Source: Muraenolepis orangiensis | Lineage: Eukaryota > Chordata > Actinopteri > Gadiformes > Muraenolepididae | Length of the DNA stretch: 64,000 bases | Assembly (NCBI GenBank): GCA_027704905.1 | Contig: JANIIK010000661.1 | Span: 53,660-117,659, forward strand | Direction: 5' to 3' | The notes under the pieces: model-generated | Databases searched by the model: none | What the model was told of the DNA's origin: nothing | What the model saw: only the letters and a program-made list of their open reading frames with translations | Part shown: positions 54,046 to 64,000 of the stretch, in pieces | Layout of the letters: every line of letters starts with the position of its first letter | Numbering within the stretch: position 1 is the stretch's first letter | Translations under genes and position numbers: made by a program

Positions 54046-55750
54046 ACAATCAAAACAAACATACAGAACTTAGAATTTAGATAAAAAATAAATTGGCTTC
54101 ATAACCAACAAATCACATTTGCATCATTGCATCATATCATAAACATATTGGAAAATAAAATCTTTCTTTAATCAAGAACATATTGGATCACATATCATGC
54201 ATTTAAAAAATACCAATGACAATGGGATGAGTGGACCCATTTACCCGTAATACCGACTCTGAGGTATCTTATTTATCACATTATCATCTTGATGACAGTT
54301 ATTGTACGATCAGTGGTCTTAGAGGGCCCTTGATTCCCTAAGTCAGGTATTTTCTGGGGTTGGATCGGCTGCCTGCACCTGTTCTAACAAACCCTCAGAC
54401 AGATGTGAGGTATTTCATACATGTAGCTCGTTCATCTAGCTGTTCTGGTCCCTCACTGTGTCTGAGTCTCACATAAGAGACAAACATGTTAGTTTAGTCT
54501 CTTGACATTATTTAATTTCAATGTAATTGTTGCATTCGCCCTTTCCACCAGTCCTGTTGACTCTGGATAATAGACAAAAAGTATATTGTATTTGATTATT
54601 GTATGGTGATAACATTTATTATGTTATTGCCTTCTATGAAATAACTATAAACATGCTTGAATAGGTCATACTTGTGACCTATTGCTGTGTAGTTCTCTAT
54701 GACGGCTTATGTATATAGAGATGTTATCAATGATCACCTTCATCTCCCCCCTTGCAGAGTGACTAACTCCCTGTGACAAACTCCCTAAATAAATGATATG
54801 AAACAATATTAACACAAACTAATTAACTTAAACAATATTAACACAAACTAATCCCTCAATGAAACACAAGATCAGCTCCATCTTGTGGTCCCCAGGGTGC
54901 TAAGAGAAAACCCAGTCAGTCTGCCGTTGGACAGACACCAAGGAGAAGCTTGAGATCACTACAAGGGAAGGAAAGGACCGGGGAGGGAGTCTTCACTTGA
55001 CAACTGACCAGCAGGGACCACTTGGTTGACCCTGTCCCAGGTAGACAAGCACCTTAGGTGATTTCCTCCTCAAGGTCTGAATAATACGCTGAATAAGCAT
55101 CCAGAATTAACATATACAAAGAAAAAATATGAAAAGAAAGAGAAAACATACATTGAATAAAAATGTATTCTCTTCTCTTAATGACTTAACCTTTATGACA
55201 TTCATTTGAACTTGGTAACAATTCTAAAAGTTATACAATTTTCATTTGCTTTCACTCATTCACAAAAAACACGACACCTTGTTCCCCTGAACAGCAAAGC
55301 TGCTGAGGCCATAAAACCAAACCCAACCATCAAAGACAATCTTCAACTCACAGACGATCGGTCTCAGACGGTCACACGTCTGCTTATCCAGGTTTCAACT
55401 CACCCTTAGTGTAACAAAATAACCTCTCCTCATGAGCCCCTAGAAGGTGGTTCAGACCAAAGCCAAATACGTGTGTCTTAAAAGCCACACGTTGATGTAC
55501 CATAAACCAAAGTGTTGTCACACTTTGTTTCGATTAGAAGGAAACAGATTTACTCAACATTTAGAATTGTTGTCCTACTTGAATAGCTCATTTAGGGTTA
55601 TTAGCTTTATCATTTTAAGTATCATAACACCTTCTTGTGTATCTTTAACTATTTGAGGTCTAATCACTTTGTTGATAGTTGCTATACATGTTTGTTTGTC
55701 ACCATCTCTATTTTGTAAAGTATCTTTAAAAAAAACCCTGTGTAAAGCGC
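54046..55750. other. Intergenic stretch, no gene recognised
   Basis: No open frame with known motifs and no tandem repeat. Short frames at 55206-55409 and 55447-55656 look fortuitous. Confidence 0.5.
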
Positions 55751-55756
55751 TATATA

Positions 55757-56189
55757 AATCCATCCATCCATCTTCTCCCGCTTATCCGTAATCGGGTCGC
55801 GGAGGTAGCAGCTTCAGCAGGGGACTCCAAACTTCCCTCTCCCTGGCAACATGGACCAGCTCTGACTGGGGGATCCCGAGGCGTTCCCAGGCCAGTGTGG
55901 AGATGTAATCACCCCACCTGTACCTCGGTCTGCCCCGTGGTCTCTTCCCAGTTGGATGTGCCTGGAAAACCTCCCTCGGGAGGCGACCAGGAAGCATCCT
56001 TACTAGATGCCCGAACCACCTCAACTGGCTCCTTTCTACGCGAAGGAGCAGCGGCTCTACTCCGAGTCTCTCACGAGTGACTGAGCTTCTCACCCTGTCC
56101 CTCAGGGAGATACCAGCCACCCTCCTGAGGAAACTCATTTCGGCCGATTGTATTCGCGATCTCGTCCTTTCGGTCATTACCCATTGCAA
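55757..56189 (-). mobile_element. Rex3/RTE-type LINE, 3' end
   Basis: The minus-strand frame 56189-55782 encodes SRIQSAEMSFLRRVAG, SQLRWFGHLVRM, GKRPRGRPRYRW and AWERLGIPQ, the characteristic C-terminus of fish Rex3/RTE elements. It is followed by a very short 3' UTR and a GATG tail (GATGGATGGATGG at about 55762-55775). Confidence 0.88.
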
Positions 56190-57379
56190 CTACATATATG
56201 TAGTTGATATTTCTTTCCCTCTGGTTGTATATCAGCTCATGTGCAATCCAAATGAATTATACTGGCACAATAACATTATTGGTATAACATCAAAATAAGA
56301 GTCCTATTAACAAGCTGCTTAGGCCAAGCTCCTTAATGACCTCGGTTGCTTCCTTTTCCAATCTGGATGAATCACTACCGTCGTCGTAGCTTTCCCAGTC
56401 TCCAGTATGTCATGGTCATCGTCTTCTATACTTTATCGTCTTCACAGTTTAGAATTGAAGTTTGCCAATTTAGAGTCGTCATCTGGATCCAGTTGAGTGG
56501 GCGTGTCTTCTCCCTCCTGGAGGAGTCTCCACTGGACACATGTGTGGAAAAGTGTGAGGATTTTCTCTGTATATTTCTAATAAAGTTCCGATCCACTGCT
56601 TTCTCTGTTCCTTTGTATGCAATTCTTAACAACTTCTGTCCTTCTCTATTGAATAGTTCTTAAACTGCTGTTAGAACCTTGCTTGTTCTTTAGGTTCTGA
56701 GCCCTTGTGCCTTTCTTCTGTGGGGCCTTATATGTGTTCATAAGCACCTCCAGTGTTCTTATAACCTCTGGATCAACCTGTCTTCTTCTGGCCATCACTT
56801 ATTGCATTAATCAACAGGCCAATATTAGCATTTAATTGGTAATTAATTATAAATTAATCAACTTAACGGTCCCCTTGTCACTTGATCAGCGAGCCTTCAA
56901 TCAAATCAATTGACAAAACAATGAATGAAGAAAACAATCCACTCATTGATTACACACTCGATAGCAATCTTATGAATGAACAAAAGCCATTAACCAATCA
57001 ATCAAATGAGTCGGCAAAACAATCATTTAAAATAATCAATACATCAAATTAATAAATGAATAACCAAACAATCAAATCAAACAGTAAATCAAATGAACCA
57101 ATACAGGGTCAGACAAATCCATCAATCAATAAATCAACTGAATGAATCAAATAAAACAAACACAATGAATCAATGAATGAATTAATCAAATAAAACAATC
57201 AAACCATTCAATAAATGAAATGAATCAATCAAATGATAAACGAGGGCTTGCAACCCCTATATTACCATATACCAGCTTAGCTGCCAATATAGAATATATT
57301 ATCATTGTTCAGTATATCAATATCAATAGATATGTGTGTACCAGGCAAAGTTCAAACCTGTGTGTAGATATGTGTTCAT
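56190..57379. other. Intergenic stretch; AATC-rich low complexity at 56,930-57,240
   Basis: No gene recognised. The frame 56346-56663 has no known motifs. From 56,930 to 57,240 the sequence is a degenerate mixture of AATCAATC, AATGAATG and AAATCAAA words. Confidence 0.55.
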
Positions 57380-57526
<147 letters not shown>

Positions 57527-57889
57527 CGGAAAAGAGAAAAAGAAAGAATAGCAGCCGAGACAAAGAGTAATGAGTAAGACCTAACCTCAGACCCGATTGG
57601 CCGTCAAAGGAATTGGTCCTCTGATCTGGTTTCCTTAAATATCACTCAAATATAAAAACACTTATTCTCTTATTGAAATCAGTTTGAATGATCCAGCCCA
57701 GAGAATTAAACATATCAATCCCACAGTCAAGCAAGAACATGCAATGTTATTCCTTTCACTCCTGCATTATTCTGGAAAATAGAAGAACGATTAATAGGTG
57801 GTCCAGAAAACGAAAGAGAAAGAGACGATTAATAGCCTAAATTCAGCCTAAAGTGCTTAGAATCTAAGTGATTAACTCCTGAAAGATAA

Positions 57890-58465
57890 ACCAAAAAGGA
57901 ATTCTACAGCGAATTGATCAGGGCGCCAATCGTAGGTCGGCGTTTGGGACCGATCAACGGCCGACTGCCCGGCCCTTAGCCTACAGCCACCAGACTGAGG
58001 GGAGGGACAGCTGGTCGGGGTCCCGGGGACCGGCACGCAGCGTCGCTCATGACGGGGTCCTGGAGCATGGTCTCCACCAGGCCTATTGAGGGCGGAGGGA
58101 CGATGCTTGAAGTGAATGGGATGTCCCCACTTCAGCGGGCCGTCCAACCCATCGGGCAGCGCCCTCGTCATGACGCCCAGCGCTCTGAGAGGGCGAGCAG
58201 ACAGCTGGGGAGGCTGTTCAGTGAAGCGCGGCCCTCCCTGGCCTCTAGCGCCACCACGTGGACAATCAAGCGGAGAAACCAAAGCGTCCGCTGTGGATTC
58301 TATAGCGATTTTAAAAAGCGCCGCTCGTAGGTCGGCGTTCGGGACCGATCCTCGGCGGCGCTGATTGCCCAGCCTTCACCGTACAGCCGACTGAAGGGAA
58401 GGGGACAGCAGGTCGGGGTCCCGGCACGTGGCGTCGCCGAAAGGGACGCGTGGCGAGTCCCCAGC
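57890..58465. repeat. GC-rich segment containing an imperfect tandem duplication
   Basis: CGTAGGTCGGCGTTTGGGAC at 57931 and CGTAGGTCGGCGTTCGGGAC at 58327 start two related blocks. Both contain CAGC(T/A)GGTCGGGGTCCCG and a preceding ATTCTA(C/T)AGCGA. The period is about 395 bp; the second block is shorter. CpG content is much higher than in its flanks. No RNA or protein gene recognised. Confidence 0.75.
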
Positions 58466-58489
58466 CCGGGGACGTTTTAAATTGATGTA

Positions 58490-59230
58490 TATATCATATA
58501 TATATATATATATATATATACTATATATATATATATATATATATCATCCACACATCAGTCACTTTATGGTTCTTTATATTGTGTACAGTATTGTTATAGT
58601 GTTGTATAGTACATATTATATCCTATAATGTTCAATTGTATCTTCATACTGCGGGAGGGAAAGGGGAGTAAGCATTCCATTGTACTTAAATAAAAACATA
58701 CAGAATCTTGAGTTAAGTTCACAGTTTATAATTTAGAGGTACGGTTTCTAAGTCGGCTTCATAGGTTAAGTGTATAGCTATGTCTTCTGGGTTTAAACAG
58801 TACAAATAACAAACTAAGAATTCAAAACTAATTTTAATAGAATAAAGATGGAAGAAATAATATTAAAGTAATGATGTTTGGTTTGTATTTTATAAATATA
58901 TATTATCTCCCAGAATTGGTTCTGTACTAATAATTGTTAAAAGCTTAAACAGCTTGAAAAGCAATAAAATCAATTGAGTAAAAAACTGAAGAGGAATATG
59001 ATATTATGTTTAAATCATTTATGGACTGCATACGTATATAATATATATATATATATATCCTACAATATATACATCCTATAATATATGTCTTATAATATAT
59101 ATATATATCATATAATAGATATATATCCTACAATGTATCTCCTATTATAATATATATATATCCTATAATCTATATATATCCTATAATTTATATTATAGGA
59201 TATAGATATGATATGATATATAGATGTAAG
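58490..59230. repeat. AT-rich region with second copy of the 27.4-kb block
   Basis: (AT)n at 58495-58545, then 58650-59225 collinear with 27440-27985. The latter ends in many palindromic TATCCTATAATATA/TATAGGATATA units. Confidence 0.82.
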
Positions 59231-59462
59231 GGAGTGAGTTATGTTGCCGGTAGGGGTTGTTTGTGTGCTATTTTGTTGCTGGTGATTTGCCGTAGTGCGA
59301 GCCTGTTTGACACTTCACAGCCACCGTAGTTATGTTCCGTTTTGTGTTTCGAAGACAATAATTGAGGGACGTTTGCTCGTTGTTTTGTTGTCATTGCAAA
59401 GTTAGATTTATTGTTCATATACTGCGGTGCTAGTACATAGTGTTTGTGCTATATAATGGTAT

Positions 59463-60176
59463 TTGTTGTGTCCCACCCTGTCTCAGAACACAACATATAT
59501 TAGTTCACATTCATTCATCACTACATCAGTACAAATTGGCCCTCCAAGCCCCTATGAAAACACTCCTCATCGTCCCATGTCAACTATTCCCCCTGAAGCG
59601 AGGCAGGCTCTGCACCACTCACCTGGATCAAGGGATGGACCCCATGAGGTAACACATGCTCCGGACCAAACCATAATAAGCATGGGGAAGGTGTATGATC
59701 CCTATGAGTCCCTGCTGCAACATCCCCAGCAGCCTCAGAGGACAATGGCATGGACCACATCTAACCCCATACTCCCACAAGGTAACGACCCAAACATCCC
59801 ACTGCTGCTCATTTTTCACATCCTGGAGTTCTCACACCTCCAGCACCCAGCATGCATTGCCCCCCAGTGAGCATCCAGAGTGCTACAGAAACAGCCCATA
59901 GCTCACCTGCAATTCATGTCTCTCCCCCCACCAGCTATCCCATACTCCCTCACCCATCATATGGGATGCACGCCCCTTCATCCTCAGCTAGTAGGACAAC
60001 CTTCACCAGCTTTGGTCCCCATTAATTCCAATAATGTGTGTTCTAATTCACAAGCCAACCAGCATATCCCTCAAATGCAGGTGAACAAGTTGCTTCCTCC
60101 TTCAGCCTCCTCAGGCCAGGTCCAGACAGGCTGTTTAGCATTACAGGCTGTTCAACCCCACGCTTATCGCTTGTAG
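59463..60176 (+). other. Pro/Ser/His-rich open frames, not recognised
   Basis: Two open stretches in different frames, 59463-59870 and 59880-60176, have a continuous, compositionally coding-like Pro/Ser/Gln-rich character (PPSPYENTPHRP, YDPYESLLQHPQQPQ; LPPPAIPYS, QANQHIPQMQVNKLLPP). No domain is recognised. It could be one decayed exon with a frameshift near 59870, or part of a transposon ORF. 60,177-60,650 contains nothing that I recognise. Confidence 0.35.
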
Positions 60177-60650
60177 GCCACTGTGCAATCCCGTAGCGTT
60201 CCCCATGGCTGGGGACCCATCAATAACCATCCACAAGGAGTGGTCTTGTCCAACCGACCCATGGTGGTTTCATCCAGACACATCAGATGAAGAATGTTCA
60301 AGTGTTCTGCTAAATCCTGATTGAAGACTGGATCAGGGACATGCAGTATCTTCTTGACGCGGGGGGCGCTACCTTAATGGTGAGGCTAGGAGGCTGGTCT
60401 TAAATCTCCCCCCACCTGAACAATTTTCCGAGAGGGCTTTTGACGAAGTAGCCTCATTATTAGGTCAGTTTTGACCTTAAATGAAAATAGGACAATTGGA
60501 TTTAAATTAACTACACAGAGAGTTCATATAAAAAAAATCAGCAGTGTTTTCGGGGTGTTCGCAGTGCATGAAGGTAGTTTAACTTCCGAGTTTACAATAC
60601 TTAGACTGACAGCAGATTGGGTGGTTGCGTCATTCCGAAGGCTCTTTCCC

Positions 60651-60975
60651 CGTCCTGTGTGATGATATAGAGTAGAGGCCTGGGGGTTTCGGTCCTGTGT
60701 GATGATATAGAGTAGAGGCCTGGGGGTTTGGGTCCTGTGTGATGATATAGAGTAGAGGCCTGGGGGTTTGGGTCCTGTGTGATGATATAGAGTAGAGGCC
60801 TGGGGGTTTGGGTCCTGTGTGATGATATAGAGTAGAGGCCTGGGGGTTTGGGTCCTGTGTGATGATATAGAGTAGAGGCCTGGGGGTTTGGGTCCTGTGT
60901 GATGATATAGAGCAGGGACCTGGGGGTTTGGGTCCTGTGTGATGATATAGAGCAGGGGACCTGGGGGTTTCCAGT
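60651..60975. repeat. 40-bp minisatellite, about 8 units
   Basis: Unit GTCCTGTGTGATGATATAGA GTAGAGGCCTGGGGGTTTGG. The last two units carry AGCAGGG variants. Confidence 0.97.
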
Positions 60976-61269
60976 CTGCTAAACGCCTCCCGTGGGATCG
61001 ACCCGTAATGTGACTCATGAGACCGGAGGAGGCAAAAGCCGAATCCCCGACATTTTTAATGATTTAGAACGAGCACGCACGGGGTCACAAAATAAATAGG
61101 ATTTTACCGACGCAAATAGTAAAGAAACGATACATATCGTATGGTGAACTTTATGCCGGTGTACCGTTGGAAATCCGTGAATCTTACCATCGCTACAGCA
61201 GACCCTTCAATAGCAGAGTGAACAGGAGAAGAAGAGGGAGAGGATCAATGGTCACTATAGTTACCCAGC

Positions 61270-61510
61270 AAACAGGGAACGTCCCCGGACGTTTACCGGA
61301 CGTTTACCGGCTCCCCTATTGGTCCCCACCACCACGTTCTCTGTGGGACGTTACCGGGACGTTATTAACGTTCGTAAGACGTTCTCGTATGGTCCTTGAG
61401 CGACGTTCCCATTTGGTCCCTCGGATAACGTTCTCATTTGGTCCTTCAAAAACGTTCCCAGGACGTCCCGTGTTGGTCCCCTGTAACGTTATAATAGGGT
61501 CCATATGGGA
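61270..61510. repeat. Palindromic ACGTTC / GGTCC-rich repeat region
   Basis: Many short words built on AACGTTC, GGACGTT and TTGGTCC alternate at 15-35 bp intervals, a pattern seen in dispersed teleost repeats beginning CCCAGCAAACAGGGAACGT. An accidental open frame crosses it. Confidence 0.65.
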
Positions 61511-63670
61511 CTTTCACACAACATTTATTTTTTATATTTATATTTCATAGCCAAAACCTGAATGACCAAAGAACCTCAACGAGAAAACAGAAAATAAACC
61601 AAGATACTCTTTATAACACACTGATACGATACGGATTAACCATTGGACCTGCTGATTTGCATACTGTATGTTTTGCCCCCCAATACAATTTTGAGGCAAT
61701 AATATGAACATGGCTACTTTTAACAGTTACATGTTTTATTGGTAATTATCGGTAATTAAAGGACATCTGAACAAAATACAGTCAGTGGCCAGTTTATTAA
61801 ATACATGTGTGTGTGTGAGTGTGAACACCAGGCAGCGCTCTGTGGTCCCTCCTTCTGTCAGGCTGCTAGAAATAAACAACTACTAAATAAACCCACATCA
61901 TTTCCAGACTACAATGTTCTTGTTGTACTGTTGCAGTGTTAAAACAACATTTAAAACTAGACTTGCATTTGTGTTGTGACAGAGCAGGCAGAGCAGACAA
62001 ATGCCCCCAAGGAGGGGCCCTAAGCCCTATGGGGCCCTAAGCCCTATGGGCCCTAAGCCCTATGGGGCCCTAAGCCCTATGGGGCCCTAAGCCCTATGGG
62101 CCCTAAGCCCTATGGGGCCCTAAGCCATATGGGGCCCTAAGAACAGATGATTACATTATTCCACAGCAACAACAATTGTGTGAAAAGATTGAATGAATCT
62201 CATATTCATGTGTATTTGTTTGTTTCTATATGTCCTTTTGATTAGACCTATGTTACAGTGAAAGGGTCTCTGGTGAAGTGTCCTGCCTTCTGGGTTCTAA
62301 AGAAAACAACAGGTGTGTTACTGTGTGTGTGTTGAATGACCTCTAATCTTAAGTCATGCCAGCATGCCTTTGTTATCCTTCATACCTCTCTGTTGATACA
62401 CCTTAAATTCAACTACCTATTGTTAAACCCAATGTTGTGCGCCCTCACAAAGCGAACCCCGATCAGGTGAAGAACGTACCAGTTACCACATATCTAGTTG
62501 CTGATGCATTTCCTACTGATTGTCTCCTGAAACAAAGAGCAGAGAAAGTGATTACAACACACCCAGACGGAGTGGGACTTCATTCTTGGCTCAGGACGCA
62601 ATTACTCCACAATCTTTAAAATAGTAGTTTGCTGCCATATTACTGTTTAAAATATCATCTATAGCACCTTTCATTGAAAATGACAGATCAGAGGATGCTA
62701 GTTTGGACTCTGCCCAAGAGATACATCCTTGCCATTTGAAATAAATTCATTCATGATTTGGCATTATAATACATGACATTATGCATCCCATTGTGCTAAA
62801 TGGTTTCACCTACATCATTTGTTAGCCTATATTGATGCCAATATGGAGTACTAGTAATAAGTAAGAACGAAAGGTAGGCTATAGCCTACCATACTGTATA
62901 AAATAAGACTGCTAGTCTCAAGGCTTACATAGTTGTGTGTGGGCAATACAAGTTAGCTGTCAGACTGTATTTTTTAGTTTATCCATGTGTTGCATTCTTT
63001 TCCTATCACTTCTGAATCCCTCCCACCATATTCCTATTGAGACAGCCTAACAGGCTAAATACCAGCCCACTGCAGCTAATAACAATGCAGCACATTGACG
63101 CTCTGAGTGGCTTTTTGTGTAAAGTGGTTCTAGAGTTCTAGAGACTGAACCTCTTAACACATTCTCTTTATATATTTTTCCCCCCATCGATTATTAACTA
63201 CAATAACAATAATTTAAGTAAAATAGAAGTGGTAATAATAACAATGAAAGGGCTGTACTGTGACTCATTATTAACAATACAATCACAATTCAGCACGATT
63301 TCAGGAAGACAGGCAAGTCTACAACCATTTATCATCATAATGATTGTTACACATGGAAAAAACATTAACAATCACTGACTCCCACTTTGGCTGTTCAGAG
63401 ACAGACAGGATTGGCACATTTGATGCACTGAAACAAAAATGTATCACCCTGGAGACAATCCTTAGGACTGTTATTCACTTTAAGCAGATTACTTTCTTGT
63501 AGAAACACCAATACAATGCCCTTCTGAGTCACCACACGTCACCAACTGACAGAAAAAGGCATGACGATAAAATGTGGGCAAGTGTGTCAAGAGCACAGAA
63601 GAGAAAAGGGAAAATCGTAGAATTCCACATCCCTGACAAAACAGTCTGAGAAATTTGGACCCCGATAAAT
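61511..63670. other. Intergenic stretch with a short GGGGCCCTAAGCCCTAT repeat
   Basis: A 17-20 bp repeat (GGGCCCTAAGCCCTATGG) occurs about seven times at 62014-62140. Otherwise no gene, transposon or RNA recognised; the short frame 62437-62619 has no known motif. Confidence 0.6.
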
Positions 63671-63673
63671 CTG

Positions 63674-63865
63674 GTGGCACTCATGTGGTTCCTGAGACTA
63701 ATTGAGTTGAGGCAAACAGCCCATTTGATGAGGACCTGTAGGGCCTGGACCTTTGGTAGAACACATAATGCTCTGGATGCTCTTCTTAAAGTGCTGCCAA
63801 AACAGGGCCATGAGGAGATCCCTTCCACTGCCAGAACCCTGTTTGACATAGGCAGAACATTCTAG
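63674..63865 (+). pseudogene. Possible transposase-type N-terminal fragment
   Basis: The frame encodes TFGRTHNALDALLKVLPKQG and then HEEIPSTARTLF, which resembles the N-terminal LLKILK...LP-x-ARTLL block of a group of fish transposon-derived proteins that I cannot name precisely. It stops at 63865. Low confidence. Confidence 0.35.
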
Positions 63866-64000
63866 GTCAGAACCATAGGAGGGTGGAAACCATAACATAC
63901 AATGTGGCCGACCAGCTCTCTCTGCACCTAAAAGAATATACTCAAGAAACAACGGACAAGACCAACAATCAATTAATAATTCCCTCAATATCGATGGTTT

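Noticed and set aside
61167..61550. 127-codon frame in the ACGTTC-rich region
   Set aside because: It follows the short palindromic repeats (GRPVLVP, VRRSRMVLERR pattern) and has no domain signal.

Overview
The window is vertebrate nuclear DNA, almost certainly from a teleost fish. Evidence: intron-split MHC class I genes of the fish U-lineage type, many teleost LINE families (TC-repeat-associated Tx1-like, L2/Rex1-like, Rex3/RTE-like), hAT-type DNA transposons, a tRNA-derived SINE and very dense CT/CA microsatellites. The repeat density and multicopy class I content would fit a gadiform, but this is not demonstrated. Nothing prokaryotic is present.

Layout. 1-14.8 kb: two LINEs of one family (Tx1/L1-like: zinc-knuckle ORF1, then an APE endonuclease-RT ORF2), both in the same orientation inside (CT)n. 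The second is 5'-truncated and has another LINE nested in it, with a 9-bp target duplication. 14.8-18 kb: the 3' half of MHC class I gene A (alpha-3, transmembrane, cytoplasmic exons); its alpha-3 polypyrimidine tract is the same (CT)n that hosts the LINE. 18-21 kb: gene A downstream flank with a hAT remnant, duplicated almost unchanged at 34.8-37.7 kb. 21-22.1 kb: a LINE ORF1 of SGNH-hydrolase type whose catalytic GDS block has become a 30-bp minisatellite. 22.6-24 kb: a broken transcobalamin-like fragment, SINE and LINE pieces. 24.1-26.6 kb: gene B, a 5'-truncated class I pseudogene. 26.8-32.4 kb: L2 debris, an inverted copy of the region upstream of gene B, and an apparently intact four-exon single-domain transcobalamin-like (DUF4430) gene on the minus strand. 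38.5-42.3 kb: an L2 fragment, then a complete non-autonomous hAT ending about 110 bp upstream of gene C. 42.4-48.9 kb: gene C, a complete class I gene whose exons join to 372 codons without a break. 49-64 kb: nested LINEs, minisatellites, hAT-type elements, a Rex3-like fragment and long stretches with no recognisable gene.

How it fits together. The locus behaves as a class I cluster growing by segmental duplication and inversion. The three class I 3' halves share a 41-bp minisatellite and a 36-bp minisatellite in their last introns. A transcobalamin-like neighbour travels with one duplicated block. (CT)n tracts serve both as splice-acceptor pyrimidine tracts for the class I alpha-2 and alpha-3 exons and as landing sites for a microsatellite-associated LINE. 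Only gene C and the DUF4430 gene look intact within the window. Gene A could be functional only if its 5' exons lie beyond the left edge.
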